Shown here piece after piece: positions 52,283-61,113 of a DNA stretch of 64,000 bases. The stretch's first letter is position 1; each line of letters opens with the position of its first letter. Both the position numbers and the translations under genes were made by a program. The notes under the pieces were generated by a model. It searched no databases and was not told where the DNA came from. It saw only the letters and a program-made list of their open reading frames with translations. Source of the stretch: Microvirga sp. 3-52 (GTDB taxonomy: Bacteria > Pseudomonadota > Alphaproteobacteria > Rhizobiales > Beijerinckiaceae); contig NZ_JAHAMK010000008.1 of NCBI RefSeq assembly GCF_018383585.1, forward strand, positions 79,973-143,972, read 5' to 3'.

Positions 52283-52297
52283 GTTCCTGTTTTGATC
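52283..52297 (+). promoter_or_regulatory. Degenerate LexA-type box before ruvB
   Basis: GTTC-CTGTTTT-GATC differs by one base from GTTC-N7-GTTC. It lies 63 bases before the ruvB start and overlaps a TTGATC that could act as a -35 element. Confidence 0.35.
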
Positions 52298-52359
52298 TTG
52301 TTAAGAATGGCGTATTAGAGCGTCATCGCTTATATGAAGCCTTCGGAAGGTAAGCCTCT

Positions 52360-53406
52360 TTGACCGATTCCCGCCGCCTGCTCAGCCCTGAAAAGCGCGA
52401 GGACGATGTCGATGCGTCGATCCGGCCGCTCTCGCTCGACGATTTCACGGGCCAGAAGGCCGCGCGGGCCAATCTCCAGGTCTTCATCAACGCCGCCAAG
52501 AGTCGGGGCGATGCTCTCGACCACGTGCTCTTCGTCGGTCCTCCGGGCTTAGGAAAAACCACGCTTGCCCAGATCGTCGCGCGCGAACTCGGGGTCAATT
52601 TCCGCTCGACCTCGGGCCCTGTGATCGCCAAGGCGGGCGACCTAGCGGCCCAATTGACCAATCTCGAAGAACGCGACGTGCTCTTCATCGACGAGATCCA
52701 CCGCCTCAACCCGGCCGTGGAGGAAATCCTCTATCCCGCCATGGAGGATTATCAGCTCGACCTGATCATCGGCGAAGGACCGGCCGCCCGCTCGGTGAAG
52801 ATCGAGCTGCCGAAATTCACCTTGGTGGGCGCCACCACCCGCGCGGGCCTGCTCACCACGCCGTTGCGCGACCGCTTCGGCATCCCGATCCGGCTCGAAT
52901 TCTACACCGTCGACGAGCTGGAGCTGATCGTGCGCCGCGGCGCGCGCGTGCTCGGCCTCGGCATGAGTGAAGAAGGGGCGAACGAGATCGCCCGCCGCTC
53001 CCGCGGCACGCCCCGCATCGCCGGGCGCCTCCTGCGCCGGGTGCGCGACTTCGCCATCGTCGATGGCGTCCAGACGGTGTCGCGCGACCTCGCCGACCGG
53101 TCGCTTCGCCTCCTCGACGTCGACCCCATCGGTCTCGACCTGATGGACCGCAAGTACCTGACCATGATCGCCAATTCCTTCGGCGGCGGCCCGGTCGGCA
53201 TCGAGACCATCGCGGCGGCGCTCTCCGAGCCGCGCGATGCCATCGAGGACATCATCGAACCGTATCTCATCCAGAAGGGCTTCGTGCAGCGCACCCCGCG
53301 CGGGCGCATCCTCACGCCCCACGCCTTCAAGCACCTCGGCATTCCGGAGCCCACCCGTGAGACCGCGGCGCAGTTCGGGCTGTTCGGCGGGGACCCGGAT
53401 GAGTGA
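52360..53406 (+). CDS. ruvB: Holliday junction helicase motor RuvB
   Basis: A 348-residue AAA+ ATPase. [24 protein letters not shown] start, Walker [21 protein letters not shown], Walker [21 protein letters not shown], sensor [20 protein letters not shown] and the winged-helix end. It drives branch migration with RuvA. The start is TTG with GGAAGG upstream. Its end overlaps the ybgC start by 8 bases. Confidence 0.97.
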   Translation: MTDSRRLLSPEKREDDVDASIRPLSLDDFTGQKAARANLQVFINAAKSRGDALDHVLFVGPPGLGKTTLAQIVARELGVNFRSTSGPVIAKAGDLAAQLTNLEERDVLFIDEIHRLNPAVEEILYPAMEDYQLDLIIGEGPAARSVKIELPKFTLVGATTRAGLLTTPLRDRFGIPIRLEFYTVDELELIVRRGARVLGLGMSEEGANEIARRSRGTPRIAGRLLRRVRDFAIVDGVQTVSRDLADRSLRLLDVDPIGLDLMDRKYLTMIANSFGGGPVGIETIAAALSEPRDAIEDIIEPYLIQKGFVQRTPRGRILTPHAFKHLGIPEPTRETAAQFGLFGGDPDE

Positions 53407-53860
53407 AAAGCGCGATCAGAGAGGAGTGATCGGCTCCCATCTCTCCGGCTTCATGCAGGACGGAGCTCACATCCTGCCCCTCCGGGTTTACTATGAGGAC
53501 ACGGATTTTTCCGCCCGGGTCTATCATGCGAGCTATCTCCGCTTCATGGAGCGCGGGCGCACGGAGCTTTTGCGGGCGGTCGAGGTGGCGCAGTCGGATC
53601 TGCATGCGGATATGGACGGGCTCGCCTTCGTGGTCCGCAGGATGACGATCGATTTCCTCGGCGGGGCCGTCATGGACGACGTGCTCACCATCGTGACCCG
53701 CCCCAAGGAGATGCGCGGCGCCTCGATGACGCTCGCCCAGGAGGTCCGGCGCGGCGACGATGTGCTGGTGACTGCCGATGTGATGGTCGCGGCCGTCCGG
53801 GGAGGGCGAGCCGTGCGGATACCGGACGAGCTGAGGGCGGCACTGACTGTCAACCCGTAA
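53399..53860 (+). CDS. ybgC: Tol-Pal-associated acyl-CoA thioesterase YbgC
   Basis: A 153-residue hotdog thioesterase. [20 protein letters not shown] and [11 protein letters not shown] are the YbgC signature with the catalytic Asp. [20 protein letters not shown] forms later strands. It hydrolyses short-chain acyl-CoA and is encoded with tol-pal in most proteobacteria. The start ATG lies 8 bases inside ruvB, so it is translationally coupled to ruvB. It precedes tolQ by 304 bases. Confidence 0.92.
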   Translation: MSEKRDQRGVIGSHLSGFMQDGAHILPLRVYYEDTDFSARVYHASYLRFMERGRTELLRAVEVAQSDLHADMDGLAFVVRRMTIDFLGGAVMDDVLTIVTRPKEMRGASMTLAQEVRRGDDVLVTADVMVAAVRGGRAVRIPDELRAALTVNP

Positions 53861-53985
53861 GCGTGCGCCATGCCCTATGGGCAGGGTGCGCAGGAGCCCT
53901 GCCACCAGCGCATGCCAGCCGGAATTTTCTTATCAATTTCAGATAATTCGCCTCCGCGCCGCCGCAGTTAAACCAGACCTTAACC

Positions 53986-54082
53986 TTACCCTGTGCCTAA
54001 CAGGTAACGGTCTTGGACGATCTCGCGTCTTGTTACCCTGTGCCCTTATTTTCGACAGATTCAGGGGCGAACGAACGGTAAC
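53986..54082 (+). promoter_or_regulatory. Operator-like repeat array before tolQ
   Basis: The 304-base gap before tolQ has TTACCCTGTGCC twice (53986-53997 and 54033-54044) and GGTAAC twice in the opposite sense (54003-54008 and 54077-54082). Each TTACC/GGTAA pair makes an inverted repeat. This looks like four half-sites for one regulator. Elsewhere the gap holds TTAA-N8-TTAAC (one base too long for CtrA). Confidence 0.45.
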
Positions 54083-54164
54083 ACAAGAACAGATTTTCCT
54101 AGACCATTCTGCGGTGGGCCTTGGATCGCCTTCCAAGGCTGCTCGAAGAGCGAGGACGAGAATT

Positions 54165-54905
54165 ATGAACCCGGCTGATGTGGCCCAGGCTGCTCCTGTG
54201 GCCCACGACCTGTCCTTCTTTGGCCTGTTCTGGCAGGCCCATTTCGTCGTCAAGCTCGTGATGCTGGGCCTGCTCGCGGCCTCCGTCTGGTGCTGGGCCA
54301 TCATCATCGACAAGACCCTGCTCTACGCCCGCACCAAGCGGGCCATGGACCGGTTCGAGGACGTGTTCTGGTCCGGCCAGTCGCTCGAGGAGCTGTTCCG
54401 CTCCCTCCAGAGCCGCCCCGCCACGGGCCTCGCCGCCGTGTTCGTGGCCGCCATGCGCGAGTGGAAGCGCTCCTTCGAGGGCTCGGGGCGCTCGTTCCAG
54501 AGCCTGCCGCAGCGCATCGACAAGGTGCTCGACGTCACCATCCAGCGCGAGGTGGAGCGGCTCAATTCCCGCCTGACGGTCCTGGCCTCCATCGGCTCTG
54601 CCGGCCCCTATATCGGCCTCTTCGGCACGGTGATCGGCATCATGAATTCCTTCACGTCGATCGCCGCCTCCAAGAACACGAGCCTTGCGGTCGTGGCACC
54701 CGGCATCGCGGAGGCGCTGTTCGCCACCGCCATCGGCCTGTTCGCGGCCATTCCGGCGGTGCTCGCCTACAACAAGCTGCAATCGGAAGTCGGCAAGCTC
54801 CAGTCGCGGCTCGAGGGCTTCGCCGACGAGTTCTCGGCCATCCTGTCGCGCCAGATCGACGAGCGCATCGGCCATGCGGGTCACCATCCCGCCAACGCCG
54901 CGTAA
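54165..54905 (+). CDS. tolQ: Tol-Pal protein TolQ
   Basis: A 246-residue inner-membrane protein. A first helix (VVKLVMLGLLAASVWCWAII) and cytoplasmic segment precede two helices near residues 143-165 and 180-205: LASIGSAGPYIGLFGTVIGI and IAEALFATAIGLFAAIPAVL, the MotA/TolQ/ExbB channel. With TolR it uses the proton gradient to energise TolA during outer-membrane constriction. GAGGA lies 9 bases before the ATG at 54165, and the start of the open frame at 53877 is rejected. Confidence 0.96.
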   Translation: MNPADVAQAAPVAHDLSFFGLFWQAHFVVKLVMLGLLAASVWCWAIIIDKTLLYARTKRAMDRFEDVFWSGQSLEELFRSLQSRPATGLAAVFVAAMREWKRSFEGSGRSFQSLPQRIDKVLDVTIQREVERLNSRLTVLASIGSAGPYIGLFGTVIGIMNSFTSIAASKNTSLAVVAPGIAEALFATAIGLFAAIPAVLAYNKLQSEVGKLQSRLEGFADEFSAILSRQIDERIGHAGHHPANAA

Positions 54906-54917
54906 GGAGAGCCTGGC

Positions 54918-55367
54918 ATGGCCATGATGGCAGGGGCAGGGGCAGGAGGCAGCGGGCGTCGGCGCAGGCGCGCCCGGACGCCAGGCGCGATCAACGAGAT
55001 CAACATGACGCCGTTCATCGACGTCATGCTGGTGCTGCTCATCATCTTCATGGTGGCAGCGCCGATGATGACCGCCGGCGTGCCGCTCGATCTGCCGCAG
55101 ACGAAGGCCGCGCCGCTGAACTCCGATGCGACGCCGGTGACGCTCTCCATCAAGGCGACCGGCCAGGTGTTCCTCGGCGAGACCGAGTTGGTGGACGAGG
55201 CCATCGTCGGCAAGCTTGCGGAAGCGGCGAAATCGGGCTTCGACGAGCGCATTTTCGTGCGCGGCGACAAGAAGGTGGATTACGGGCGCGTCGCCCAGGT
55301 GATGTCGATCGTGACCACGGCCGGCTACAAGCGCGTCGCCCTCGTGACCGAGGTCGATCAGCGCTGA
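54918..55367 (+). CDS. tolR: Tol-Pal protein TolR
   Basis: A 149-residue protein. A Gly/Arg-rich cytoplasmic start precedes INEINMTPFIDVMLVLLIIF, the single TolR/ExbD helix with its essential Asp. The rest is the periplasmic domain. It forms the proton channel with TolQ. It lies 12 bases after tolQ. Confidence 0.96.
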   Translation: MAMMAGAGAGGSGRRRRRARTPGAINEINMTPFIDVMLVLLIIFMVAAPMMTAGVPLDLPQTKAAPLNSDATPVTLSIKATGQVFLGETELVDEAIVGKLAEAAKSGFDERIFVRGDKKVDYGRVAQVMSIVTTAGYKRVALVTEVDQR

Positions 55368-55395
55368 GCGGAATGAGAGCAAGGGGCAAACACAC

Positions 55396-56520
55396 GTGGC
55401 GTTGAAGCTGAAATTCAACACCTCCGAGCCGGGCCTATGGGTCTCGGGCGTCGCGCATGCGTCGCTGTTGGCTGCTGCCCTGATCGGCCTGTCGGTCGGT
55501 TCCGAATTCCCCGAGGCGCAGGAAGGCATCCCGGTCGAGATCATCACCGACAACCAGCTTTCCCAGATCACCAAGGGCGAGACGAACGCCAAGGCCCCGC
55601 AGCCGAAGCCCCGCGCCGAGCGCGTCGCCGACAAGACCGAGCTGAAGGATCCCGGCGAGGACAAGCGGGATGCGCCGGCTCCTCCCAAGCGCCCGGCCGA
55701 GATGAAGGTCGCCGAGAAGGAAGAGCCGGTGGCTGCCCAGCCTCCGCCGCCAGCGCCGCCGACCCGCTCGCAGGAAGAAAAGGCCGCCGAGGCCAAGGCC
55801 GAGGAAGAAAAGAAGCTCCAGGAAAAGGCCGAAGCCGAGGCCATCGAGAAGGCCAAGGCCGCCGAGCAGGCGAAGATCGAGGCTGAGGCGAAGGCCAAGG
55901 CGGAAGCCAAAGCCAAGGCGGAAGCCGAGGCAGAGGCGAAGCGCGTCGCGGAGGCGAAAGCCAAAGCGAAGGCCGAGGCGGAAGCGAAGGCAAAAGCGGA
56001 AGCCGAGAAGAAGCTCGCGGAAGCCAAGGCCAAGGAAGAGGCCGAGGCCAAGGCGCGCAAGGAGGCCCAGATCGCCAAGAAGCTCGACATGGGCGACCTG
56101 AAGCAGTTCCTCGACAGCAAGGAAAAGAACCAGTCCACCGGCGCGACCGGCGCGGAGGTCCAGAAGACCGCCTCGCTCGGCACCGCGACGGGATCGGCGG
56201 CGAAACTCTCTCCGAGCCTGAGGGATGCGCTCATCGGGCTCTTGGTCTCGCAGATCGAGCGCTGCTACAGCGCGCCGATCGCGGCCTCAGGCGGCCAGGT
56301 CACGGCTCCCGTTCTCGATATCCGCCTGAACCAGGACGGATCGCTCAGCACCGAGCCGCGGATTCTCCAGGCCGGGAGCAGCTCGACCGATCGTGCGGTT
56401 GCCGATGCGGCTGTTCGAGCCATTCGCAAGTGCCGCCAGTTCGAAATCCCGGCGAAGTTCGTTCCCTATTACGCGGACTGGAAAGTCTTGAACGTCCAGT
56501 TCGATCCTCCTCTCTCTTAA
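55396..56520 (+). CDS. tolA: Tol-Pal protein TolA
   Basis: A 374-residue protein. One N-terminal helix (WVSGVAHASLLAAALIGLSV) anchors it. A Pro-rich segment near residues 65-120 leads to a coiled coil of Ala, Lys and Glu (about residues 125-240). The C-terminal domain has SQIERCYSAPIA and LNQDGSLSTEPRILQAG, the TonB/TolA-type fold that contacts TolB and Pal. DNA of the coiled-coil part is a near-repetitive GCC/AAG/GAG array. The start is GTG. Confidence 0.93.
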   Translation: MALKLKFNTSEPGLWVSGVAHASLLAAALIGLSVGSEFPEAQEGIPVEIITDNQLSQITKGETNAKAPQPKPRAERVADKTELKDPGEDKRDAPAPPKRPAEMKVAEKEEPVAAQPPPPAPPTRSQEEKAAEAKAEEEKKLQEKAEAEAIEKAKAAEQAKIEAEAKAKAEAKAKAEAEAEAKRVAEAKAKAKAEAEAKAKAEAEKKLAEAKAKEEAEAKARKEAQIAKKLDMGDLKQFLDSKEKNQSTGATGAEVQKTASLGTATGSAAKLSPSLRDALIGLLVSQIERCYSAPIAASGGQVTAPVLDIRLNQDGSLSTEPRILQAGSSSTDRAVADAAVRAIRKCRQFEIPAKFVPYYADWKVLNVQFDPPLS

Positions 56521-56547
56521 AGCCCATCAAGCTTGAGACATCATCCC

Positions 56548-57882
56548 ATGATCACTCGCTTCGTTTCCCGTCTTCTTGTCGCGCTGGCCATAGCCGTGCC
56601 CATGGCGGCGCTTGTGCCTTCCGCCCAGGCGCAGCTCTCGTTCCGCGTTGGACCGGGCGGCCAGTTCCAGCCCATGCCCATCGCCATTGCCGATTTCTCC
56701 GGCGAGGGCGATCTCGGTCAGCGCGTGTCCGGCATCATCACCAACAACCTGCAGCGGTCGGGCTATTTCGCGCCCCTCGACAAGTCGCGTTTCCCGGAGC
56801 GTCCGTCTTTCGACGCCGCGCCGCGTTTCGATGCGTGGAAGATGGCGGGCGCGCAGGCGCTCGTGACGGGCCGCATCTCGCGCGATCCCTCGGGCCGTCT
56901 TCGTGCGGAGTTCCGCCTGTGGGACATCGAGTCGGGCCAGCAGCTCACCGGCCAGCAATACGTCACCGACGCCAATTTCTGGCGCCGGGTCGGCCACATC
57001 ATTTCTGACGCGGTCTACACCAAGGTGACGGGCTTCGGCGGCTTCTTCGACACGCGCATCGTGTTCGTCGATGAATCGGGACCGAAGGAGAACCGTCGCA
57101 AGAAGCTCGCGATCATGGATCAGGACGGTGCGAATGTGCGCTACCTGACGCAAGGCGATACGTCCGTCGTGACGCCGCGCTATTCGCCCGCGACGCAGGA
57201 CATCACCTACTCGGCTCAGGTCGAGGGCCAGCAGCCGCGCGTGCAGGTGATCAACCTGGAAACCGGCTCGCGCCAGGTGCTCGGCAACTTCCCCGACATG
57301 GCCTCCTCGCCACGCTTCGCGCCGGACGGACAGCGCATCGTCCTGAGCCTGCAGCAGGGCGGCAATGCCAACATCTTCATGATGGATCTGGGCTCGCGCG
57401 CCACCACGCGCCTGACCTCGACCGCCGCCATCGATACCTCGCCGTCCTTCTCGCCGGACGGCAGCCAGATCGTGTTCGAAAGCGATCGCGGCGGCAAGCA
57501 GCAGATCTACGCCATGAATGCGGACGGCTCGAACCAGCGCCGCATCTCCTTCGGCGACGGCTCCTATTCGCAGCCGGCCTGGTCGCCGCGCGGCGACTAC
57601 ATCGCCTTCACGAAGCAGCGCGCCGGCGGCTTCGCCATCGGGATCATGAAGCCGGACGGCTCGGGCGAGCGCATCCTGACCGAGGGCTTCCACAACGAGA
57701 GCCCGACCTGGGCGCCCAACGGCCAGTACATCCTGTTCTTCCGCGATCCGGGCGGACAGGCCGGCGGCAAGCTCTACATGGTCGACATCACCGGCCGCGT
57801 GGAACAGCCCGTGCCGACCCCGTCCTTCGCGTCCGACCCGACCTGGTCGCCGCTTCTGAGCGAAAGCCGGCAGAGCAACTGA
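56548..57882 (+). CDS. tolB: Tol-Pal protein TolB
   Basis: A 444-residue periplasmic protein. The signal peptide [20 protein letters not shown] precedes the N-terminal domain ([20 protein letters not shown]) and a six-bladed beta-propeller with blades marked by [36 protein letters not shown] and [14 protein letters not shown]. It binds Pal and TolA. The ATG at 56548 is used rather than the TTG at 56533. It is followed by a bidirectional terminator. Confidence 0.96.
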   Translation: MITRFVSRLLVALAIAVPMAALVPSAQAQLSFRVGPGGQFQPMPIAIADFSGEGDLGQRVSGIITNNLQRSGYFAPLDKSRFPERPSFDAAPRFDAWKMAGAQALVTGRISRDPSGRLRAEFRLWDIESGQQLTGQQYVTDANFWRRVGHIISDAVYTKVTGFGGFFDTRIVFVDESGPKENRRKKLAIMDQDGANVRYLTQGDTSVVTPRYSPATQDITYSAQVEGQQPRVQVINLETGSRQVLGNFPDMASSPRFAPDGQRIVLSLQQGGNANIFMMDLGSRATTRLTSTAAIDTSPSFSPDGSQIVFESDRGGKQQIYAMNADGSNQRRISFGDGSYSQPAWSPRGDYIAFTKQRAGGFAIGIMKPDGSGERILTEGFHNESPTWAPNGQYILFFRDPGGQAGGKLYMVDITGRVEQPVPTPSFASDPTWSPLLSESRQSN

Positions 57883-57893
57883 TCGAAAGAGAC

Positions 57894-57921
57894 AAAGGGC
57901 GCTTCAAGCGCCCTTTTCTTT
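57894..57921. terminator. Bidirectional terminator between tolB and hdeD
   Basis: AAAGGGCGC (57894-57902) pairs with GCGCCCTTT (57908-57916) around TTCAA, followed by TTCTTT. It lies between convergent genes, 12 bases after tolB. Confidence 0.85.
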
Positions 57922-57923
57922 GA

Positions 57924-58538
57924 TCAAGCCGCCATGGGTGCCGCGGTGCCGGTTTCGTCCTTGTGGCCCTTCAGCTTGAAGGCGAGAACGAGAAGGGAGA
58001 TGCCGAAGACGAGCGCATAGGCCCCCAGCCACCAGGTCAGCACCACGGCGCCGACGAGCGGGGCAAGCAGGAGCGCGATCCCGAACAGAACTGAGACGAC
58101 GCCGCTGAAGATCAGCCAGCCGCGGCCGTAGGTCGGGTTCAGCTTGAAGGCGGCGACGATCATGAGAACGCCTGAAATGAGCGACCACACGGCCATCAGG
58201 GTGACGAAGAACAGGACCGTCAGCCCCGGCATCAGGAAGGCCACGATGCCCACCAGGATGTTCAGGATGCCGCCGAGGATCAGAAGGCCCCAGCGCTGGT
58301 TGTTGGAGGCGGCCCTGATGCCTGAGACGATGCCGAACACGCCGTCGACCAGCATGTAGGCGGCAAAAACCCAGACCAGGGACAGGAGCGTGGCTCCCGG
58401 CATGAAGAACGTGATGAGCGCGAAGATGATCGCGAAGACGCCGCGGAGCGCCAGCGCCCACCAGTTCTGCGCCAGAAGCTGGCTCATGGCGTGGGTGCGA
58501 TCGAGGGTATCGAAAGAGCCGGTGGTGCCTGTAACCAT
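57924..58538 (-). CDS. HdeD family membrane protein
   Basis: A 204-residue protein with six hydrophobic helices. NWWALALRGVFAIIFALITF and LVWVFAAYMLVDGVFGIVSG are the HdeD/DUF308 repeats, and NILVGIVAFLMPGLTVLFFV is the next. In E. coli HdeD supports acid resistance at high cell density; the role elsewhere is unclear. GGAGGA lies 5 bases before the ATG at 58538. It sits between tolB and pal on the opposite strand. Confidence 0.9.
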   Translation of the reverse strand: MVTGTTGSFDTLDRTHAMSQLLAQNWWALALRGVFAIIFALITFFMPGATLLSLVWVFAAYMLVDGVFGIVSGIRAASNNQRWGLLILGGILNILVGIVAFLMPGLTVLFFVTLMAVWSLISGVLMIVAAFKLNPTYGRGWLIFSGVVSVLFGIALLLAPLVGAVVLTWWLGAYALVFGISLLVLAFKLKGHKDETGTAAPMAA

Positions 58539-58626
58539 AGGAGTCCTCCTCGAAAAGGGATGCACTGCCCTGCCCAGAGATCAACGCCAAGCTTGACCGT
58601 TGGTTTCCTTTTATTCTTCCCGGGTC

Positions 58627-60129
58627 CTACTCTCCTGGCGAAGCCTTGCTATCGTTGATCTTGGTCAGTCTGCGCCGCAGGGCAAGCTTTCGCCGTCTCA
58701 GGCGCACACGGCGCTTGAGCCGGAAGGCGCGGATGAGAAGTGCGATGCCGAGCCAGGCCAGGACGATGACGATCGGCGACACGATCACGACCGGAAAGAA
58801 TGTGATCAGTGCGGCGAGGGCCAGAAGCGCGAAGCCGATGATGGCGACGCTGCTCGCTTCCGTCGCCGTCAGGGAGCGTGAACCGACCGCCTTGCCGACC
58901 GTGCTCGAGAGGGCGAGGGCACCGGCGGCGAGCCTGCGCACCCCGCCTCTTTTAAAGCGGTGGCCGCGGCGCGAACGCATGTTTCTGGCCTGACGGCGCC
59001 TGGACTGCCAGCCGGGAACGATCTCGGTCGCGTTGGCGAGATCCTCCAGATACATCGCCTCCATGGCCTCGGCGAAGCCGGCATCCTCGACCACCACGTC
59101 GAGTTCCCAGTTGGTCGCCCAGCTTGCGATGTTGAGATTGGTGGAGCCGACGCGGGCCCAGCGTCCGTCCGCCACGGCAGTCTTGGCGTGGAGCATCGAG
59201 CCGTTCCACTCATAGACCCTGATGCCAGCCTCGATCAGCGAGCGGTAGCCGGCCCGCACCACGGGCTGCAGGGCGGGCACGTCGCTCGATCCTGGAACGA
59301 GGATGCGCACGTCCACCCCGTCACGCGCCGCTTCGCCCAGGGCCTGCACATAGGAGGTGGTGGCTACGAAATAGGCGTCGGTGAGCCAGAGATTGCGCTG
59401 GGCCGTCGCGGCGATGAACTGGTCGACGCGGTAGGTGCGGAACATCCCGGGCTCGCCGCTGATGACCCGTGCCGGTACGGAGCCGGCATGGGGGATCAGG
59501 TCCGCGTGGGGCAACTCGGATTTCGGGATCGCCTTCATGCCCGCGAGCACCCAGCTTTCCGCAAAAGTGGCATCGAGATCGGCCACCACCGGTCCCACCA
59601 GGGACAGGCCGGTGTCCCGCCATGGCTCGACGCCGTTCTTGCCCACCCAGCTGTCGGAGATGCAAAGTCCGGAGACGAAGGCGATGCGCCCATCGACGGT
59701 GATCAGCTTGCGATGGTTGCGGCGAATCCAAAACGGGTCCGTGAGCCGGGGCGGATTGAAGACCCGGGCTTCGACGCCCGCCTCGCGCAGCCTCCGCCAG
59801 TAATGGGGCAGGGCGCGCATGGACGAGCCGAGCCAATCGTAGAGCACCCGCACCCGCACGCCGGCGCGCGCGCGCTCCATCAGGGCTTCCGCGAATTGGC
59901 GGCCCGAGTCGTCATCGGCAATGATGAAGTTCTCGAAATGGATGACGGTCTGCGCCGATCGGATCGCCTCCAGCCAGGCCGGGTAGTTTTCTCTCGAGTC
60001 CCGGAGCAGGGCAACGGCGTTGCCGTGGCGCAGGTCGCTGTCGGCGATGCGCGCGAAAGCCCTTTCCAGGCGGAGATCGTCCAGGGCTTTGCGATAGGGA
60101 TGTCGGAGGCTTCCGGGTTGGGTCGTCAC
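58627..60129 (-). CDS. Phospholipase D family enzyme (cardiolipin synthase-like)
   Basis: A 500-residue protein with two HKD motifs: RRNHRKLITVDGRIAFVSGL near residue 140 and MLHAKTAVADGRWARVGSTN near residue 315. The substrate region has YDWLGSSMRALPHYWRRLRE. Two hydrophobic helices lie near the C-terminus (SVAIIGFALLALAALITFF and VVIVSPIVIVLAWLGIALLI), followed by a tail with many Arg and Lys. Typical cardiolipin synthases are anchored at the N-terminus, so this arrangement is unusual. It probably makes cardiolipin or a related phospholipid. It lies on the minus strand between tolB and pal. Confidence 0.88.
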   Translation of the reverse strand: MTTQPGSLRHPYRKALDDLRLERAFARIADSDLRHGNAVALLRDSRENYPAWLEAIRSAQTVIHFENFIIADDDSGRQFAEALMERARAGVRVRVLYDWLGSSMRALPHYWRRLREAGVEARVFNPPRLTDPFWIRRNHRKLITVDGRIAFVSGLCISDSWVGKNGVEPWRDTGLSLVGPVVADLDATFAESWVLAGMKAIPKSELPHADLIPHAGSVPARVISGEPGMFRTYRVDQFIAATAQRNLWLTDAYFVATTSYVQALGEAARDGVDVRILVPGSSDVPALQPVVRAGYRSLIEAGIRVYEWNGSMLHAKTAVADGRWARVGSTNLNIASWATNWELDVVVEDAGFAEAMEAMYLEDLANATEIVPGWQSRRRQARNMRSRRGHRFKRGGVRRLAAGALALSSTVGKAVGSRSLTATEASSVAIIGFALLALAALITFFPVVIVSPIVIVLAWLGIALLIRAFRLKRRVRLRRRKLALRRRLTKINDSKASPGE

Positions 60130-60386
60130 GATATTTATGACCTCTCAACGCTTGAAACCGACAAACGGTAGCAGCCTAGCTTCATTTGACTTCCCTTGCG
60201 GTAGGAATAAACGACTCAGCTCGATGCTGTTTACTGCCGGTTAACCCTAACCCCAACTTCCACAACTTGGCCATAATTCACCTTAATCCCGCGTGCGTCC
60301 TCACGGTTGACGGAACCCTCCTTTAACCATCCTCCCGATATGAAAGACACAACGTTCGGCAAACGTATGTGTAAGGAGTACTGCCA

Positions 60387-60887
60387 ATGATGACGCTGCG
60401 CGCCGTCAAGTTCGCCGCTGCTATCGTCCTCGCTCTCGGGGCGGCGGCGTGTTCATCCAACAAAGATGGTATGGCCGATGGGGCCGGAGGCTTCGGGGCC
60501 GGCGGCGCCGCGACCCCGGGCAGCGCCCAGGATTTCGTCGTCAACGTGGGCGACCGCGTGTTCTTCGAGACCGATTCGACCGACCTGACCCCCACGGCCG
60601 TCTCGACCCTCGACAAGCAGGCACAGTGGCTGCAGCGCTACCCGCAGTACACCTTCATCCTCGAAGGCCACGCGGACGAGCGCGGCACCCGCGAGTACAA
60701 CTACTCGCTCTCCGCCCGCCGCGCACAGGTCGTCCGCGATTACCTGATCTCGCGCGGCATCCCGGGCAACCGCTTCCGCACCGTGTCCTACGGCAAGGAG
60801 CGTCCGGTGGCGGTCTGCAACGACATCTCCTGCTGGTCGCAGAACCGCCGCGCGGTCACCGTGCTCGGCGGCGGCGCCGGGGCATAA
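60387..60887 (+). CDS. pal: Peptidoglycan-associated lipoprotein Pal
   Basis: A 166-residue lipoprotein. The signal FAAAIVLALGAAACSSN has lipobox GAAAC, so the lipidated Cys is near residue 22. A Gly/Ala linker precedes the OmpA-like domain: VFFETDSTDLTPTAVSTLDK, FILEGHADERGTREYNYSLS and ARRAQVVRDYLISRG, which bind diaminopimelate of peptidoglycan. Pal anchors the outer membrane to the wall and works with TolB. AAGGAG lies 9 bases before the ATG. Confidence 0.97.
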   Translation: MMTLRAVKFAAAIVLALGAAACSSNKDGMADGAGGFGAGGAATPGSAQDFVVNVGDRVFFETDSTDLTPTAVSTLDKQAQWLQRYPQYTFILEGHADERGTREYNYSLSARRAQVVRDYLISRGIPGNRFRTVSYGKERPVAVCNDISCWSQNRRAVTVLGGGAGA

Positions 60888-60902
60888 AGCCTCACCTAGC
60901 CC

Positions 60903-61008
60903 ATCGTGAGGAAAAGTGGATCCGGTTTTCCGCCCTAACGATGCGCCAGCCAAGAGGGAGAGCATCGGATTTGCCCCCAAAAGTGAGTCCACTTTTGGGT
61001 CCGATGCT
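60903..61008 (+). repeat. Mosaic palindromic repeat (family B), copy 4
   Basis: The left module is CATCGTGAGGAAAAGTGGAT with CCGGTTTTCCGCC and ACGATGCGCC. The right module is a hairpin AGCATCGGA..CCCAAAAGTG against CACTTTTGGGTCCGATGCT (60990-61008), with a 6-base bulge. It fills the gap between pal and cpoB. Confidence 0.85.
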
Positions 61009-61113
61009 CGAGCTCAAGCCTTCGTGACATCGCAGAGCGCCGCCACATTCTCGCCGTGGCGGCGCTTTTGTGTTATCGGCCTCCTCATTCGAGGACCTTC
61101 ACGGTATCCCAGC

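Noticed and set aside
53974..53985. CtrA site before tolQ (TTAA..TTAAC)
   Set aside because: The spacer is 8 bases rather than 7, so the half-sites are out of phase with the consensus.
55770..56100. Tandem DNA repeat inside tolA
   Set aside because: It is explained by the Ala/Lys/Glu coiled coil of TolA, using few codons.
57904..58590. Alternative minus-strand frame over hdeD
   Set aside because: It is Arg/Pro/Gly-rich shadow sequence; the hdeD frame has the family match and ribosome site.
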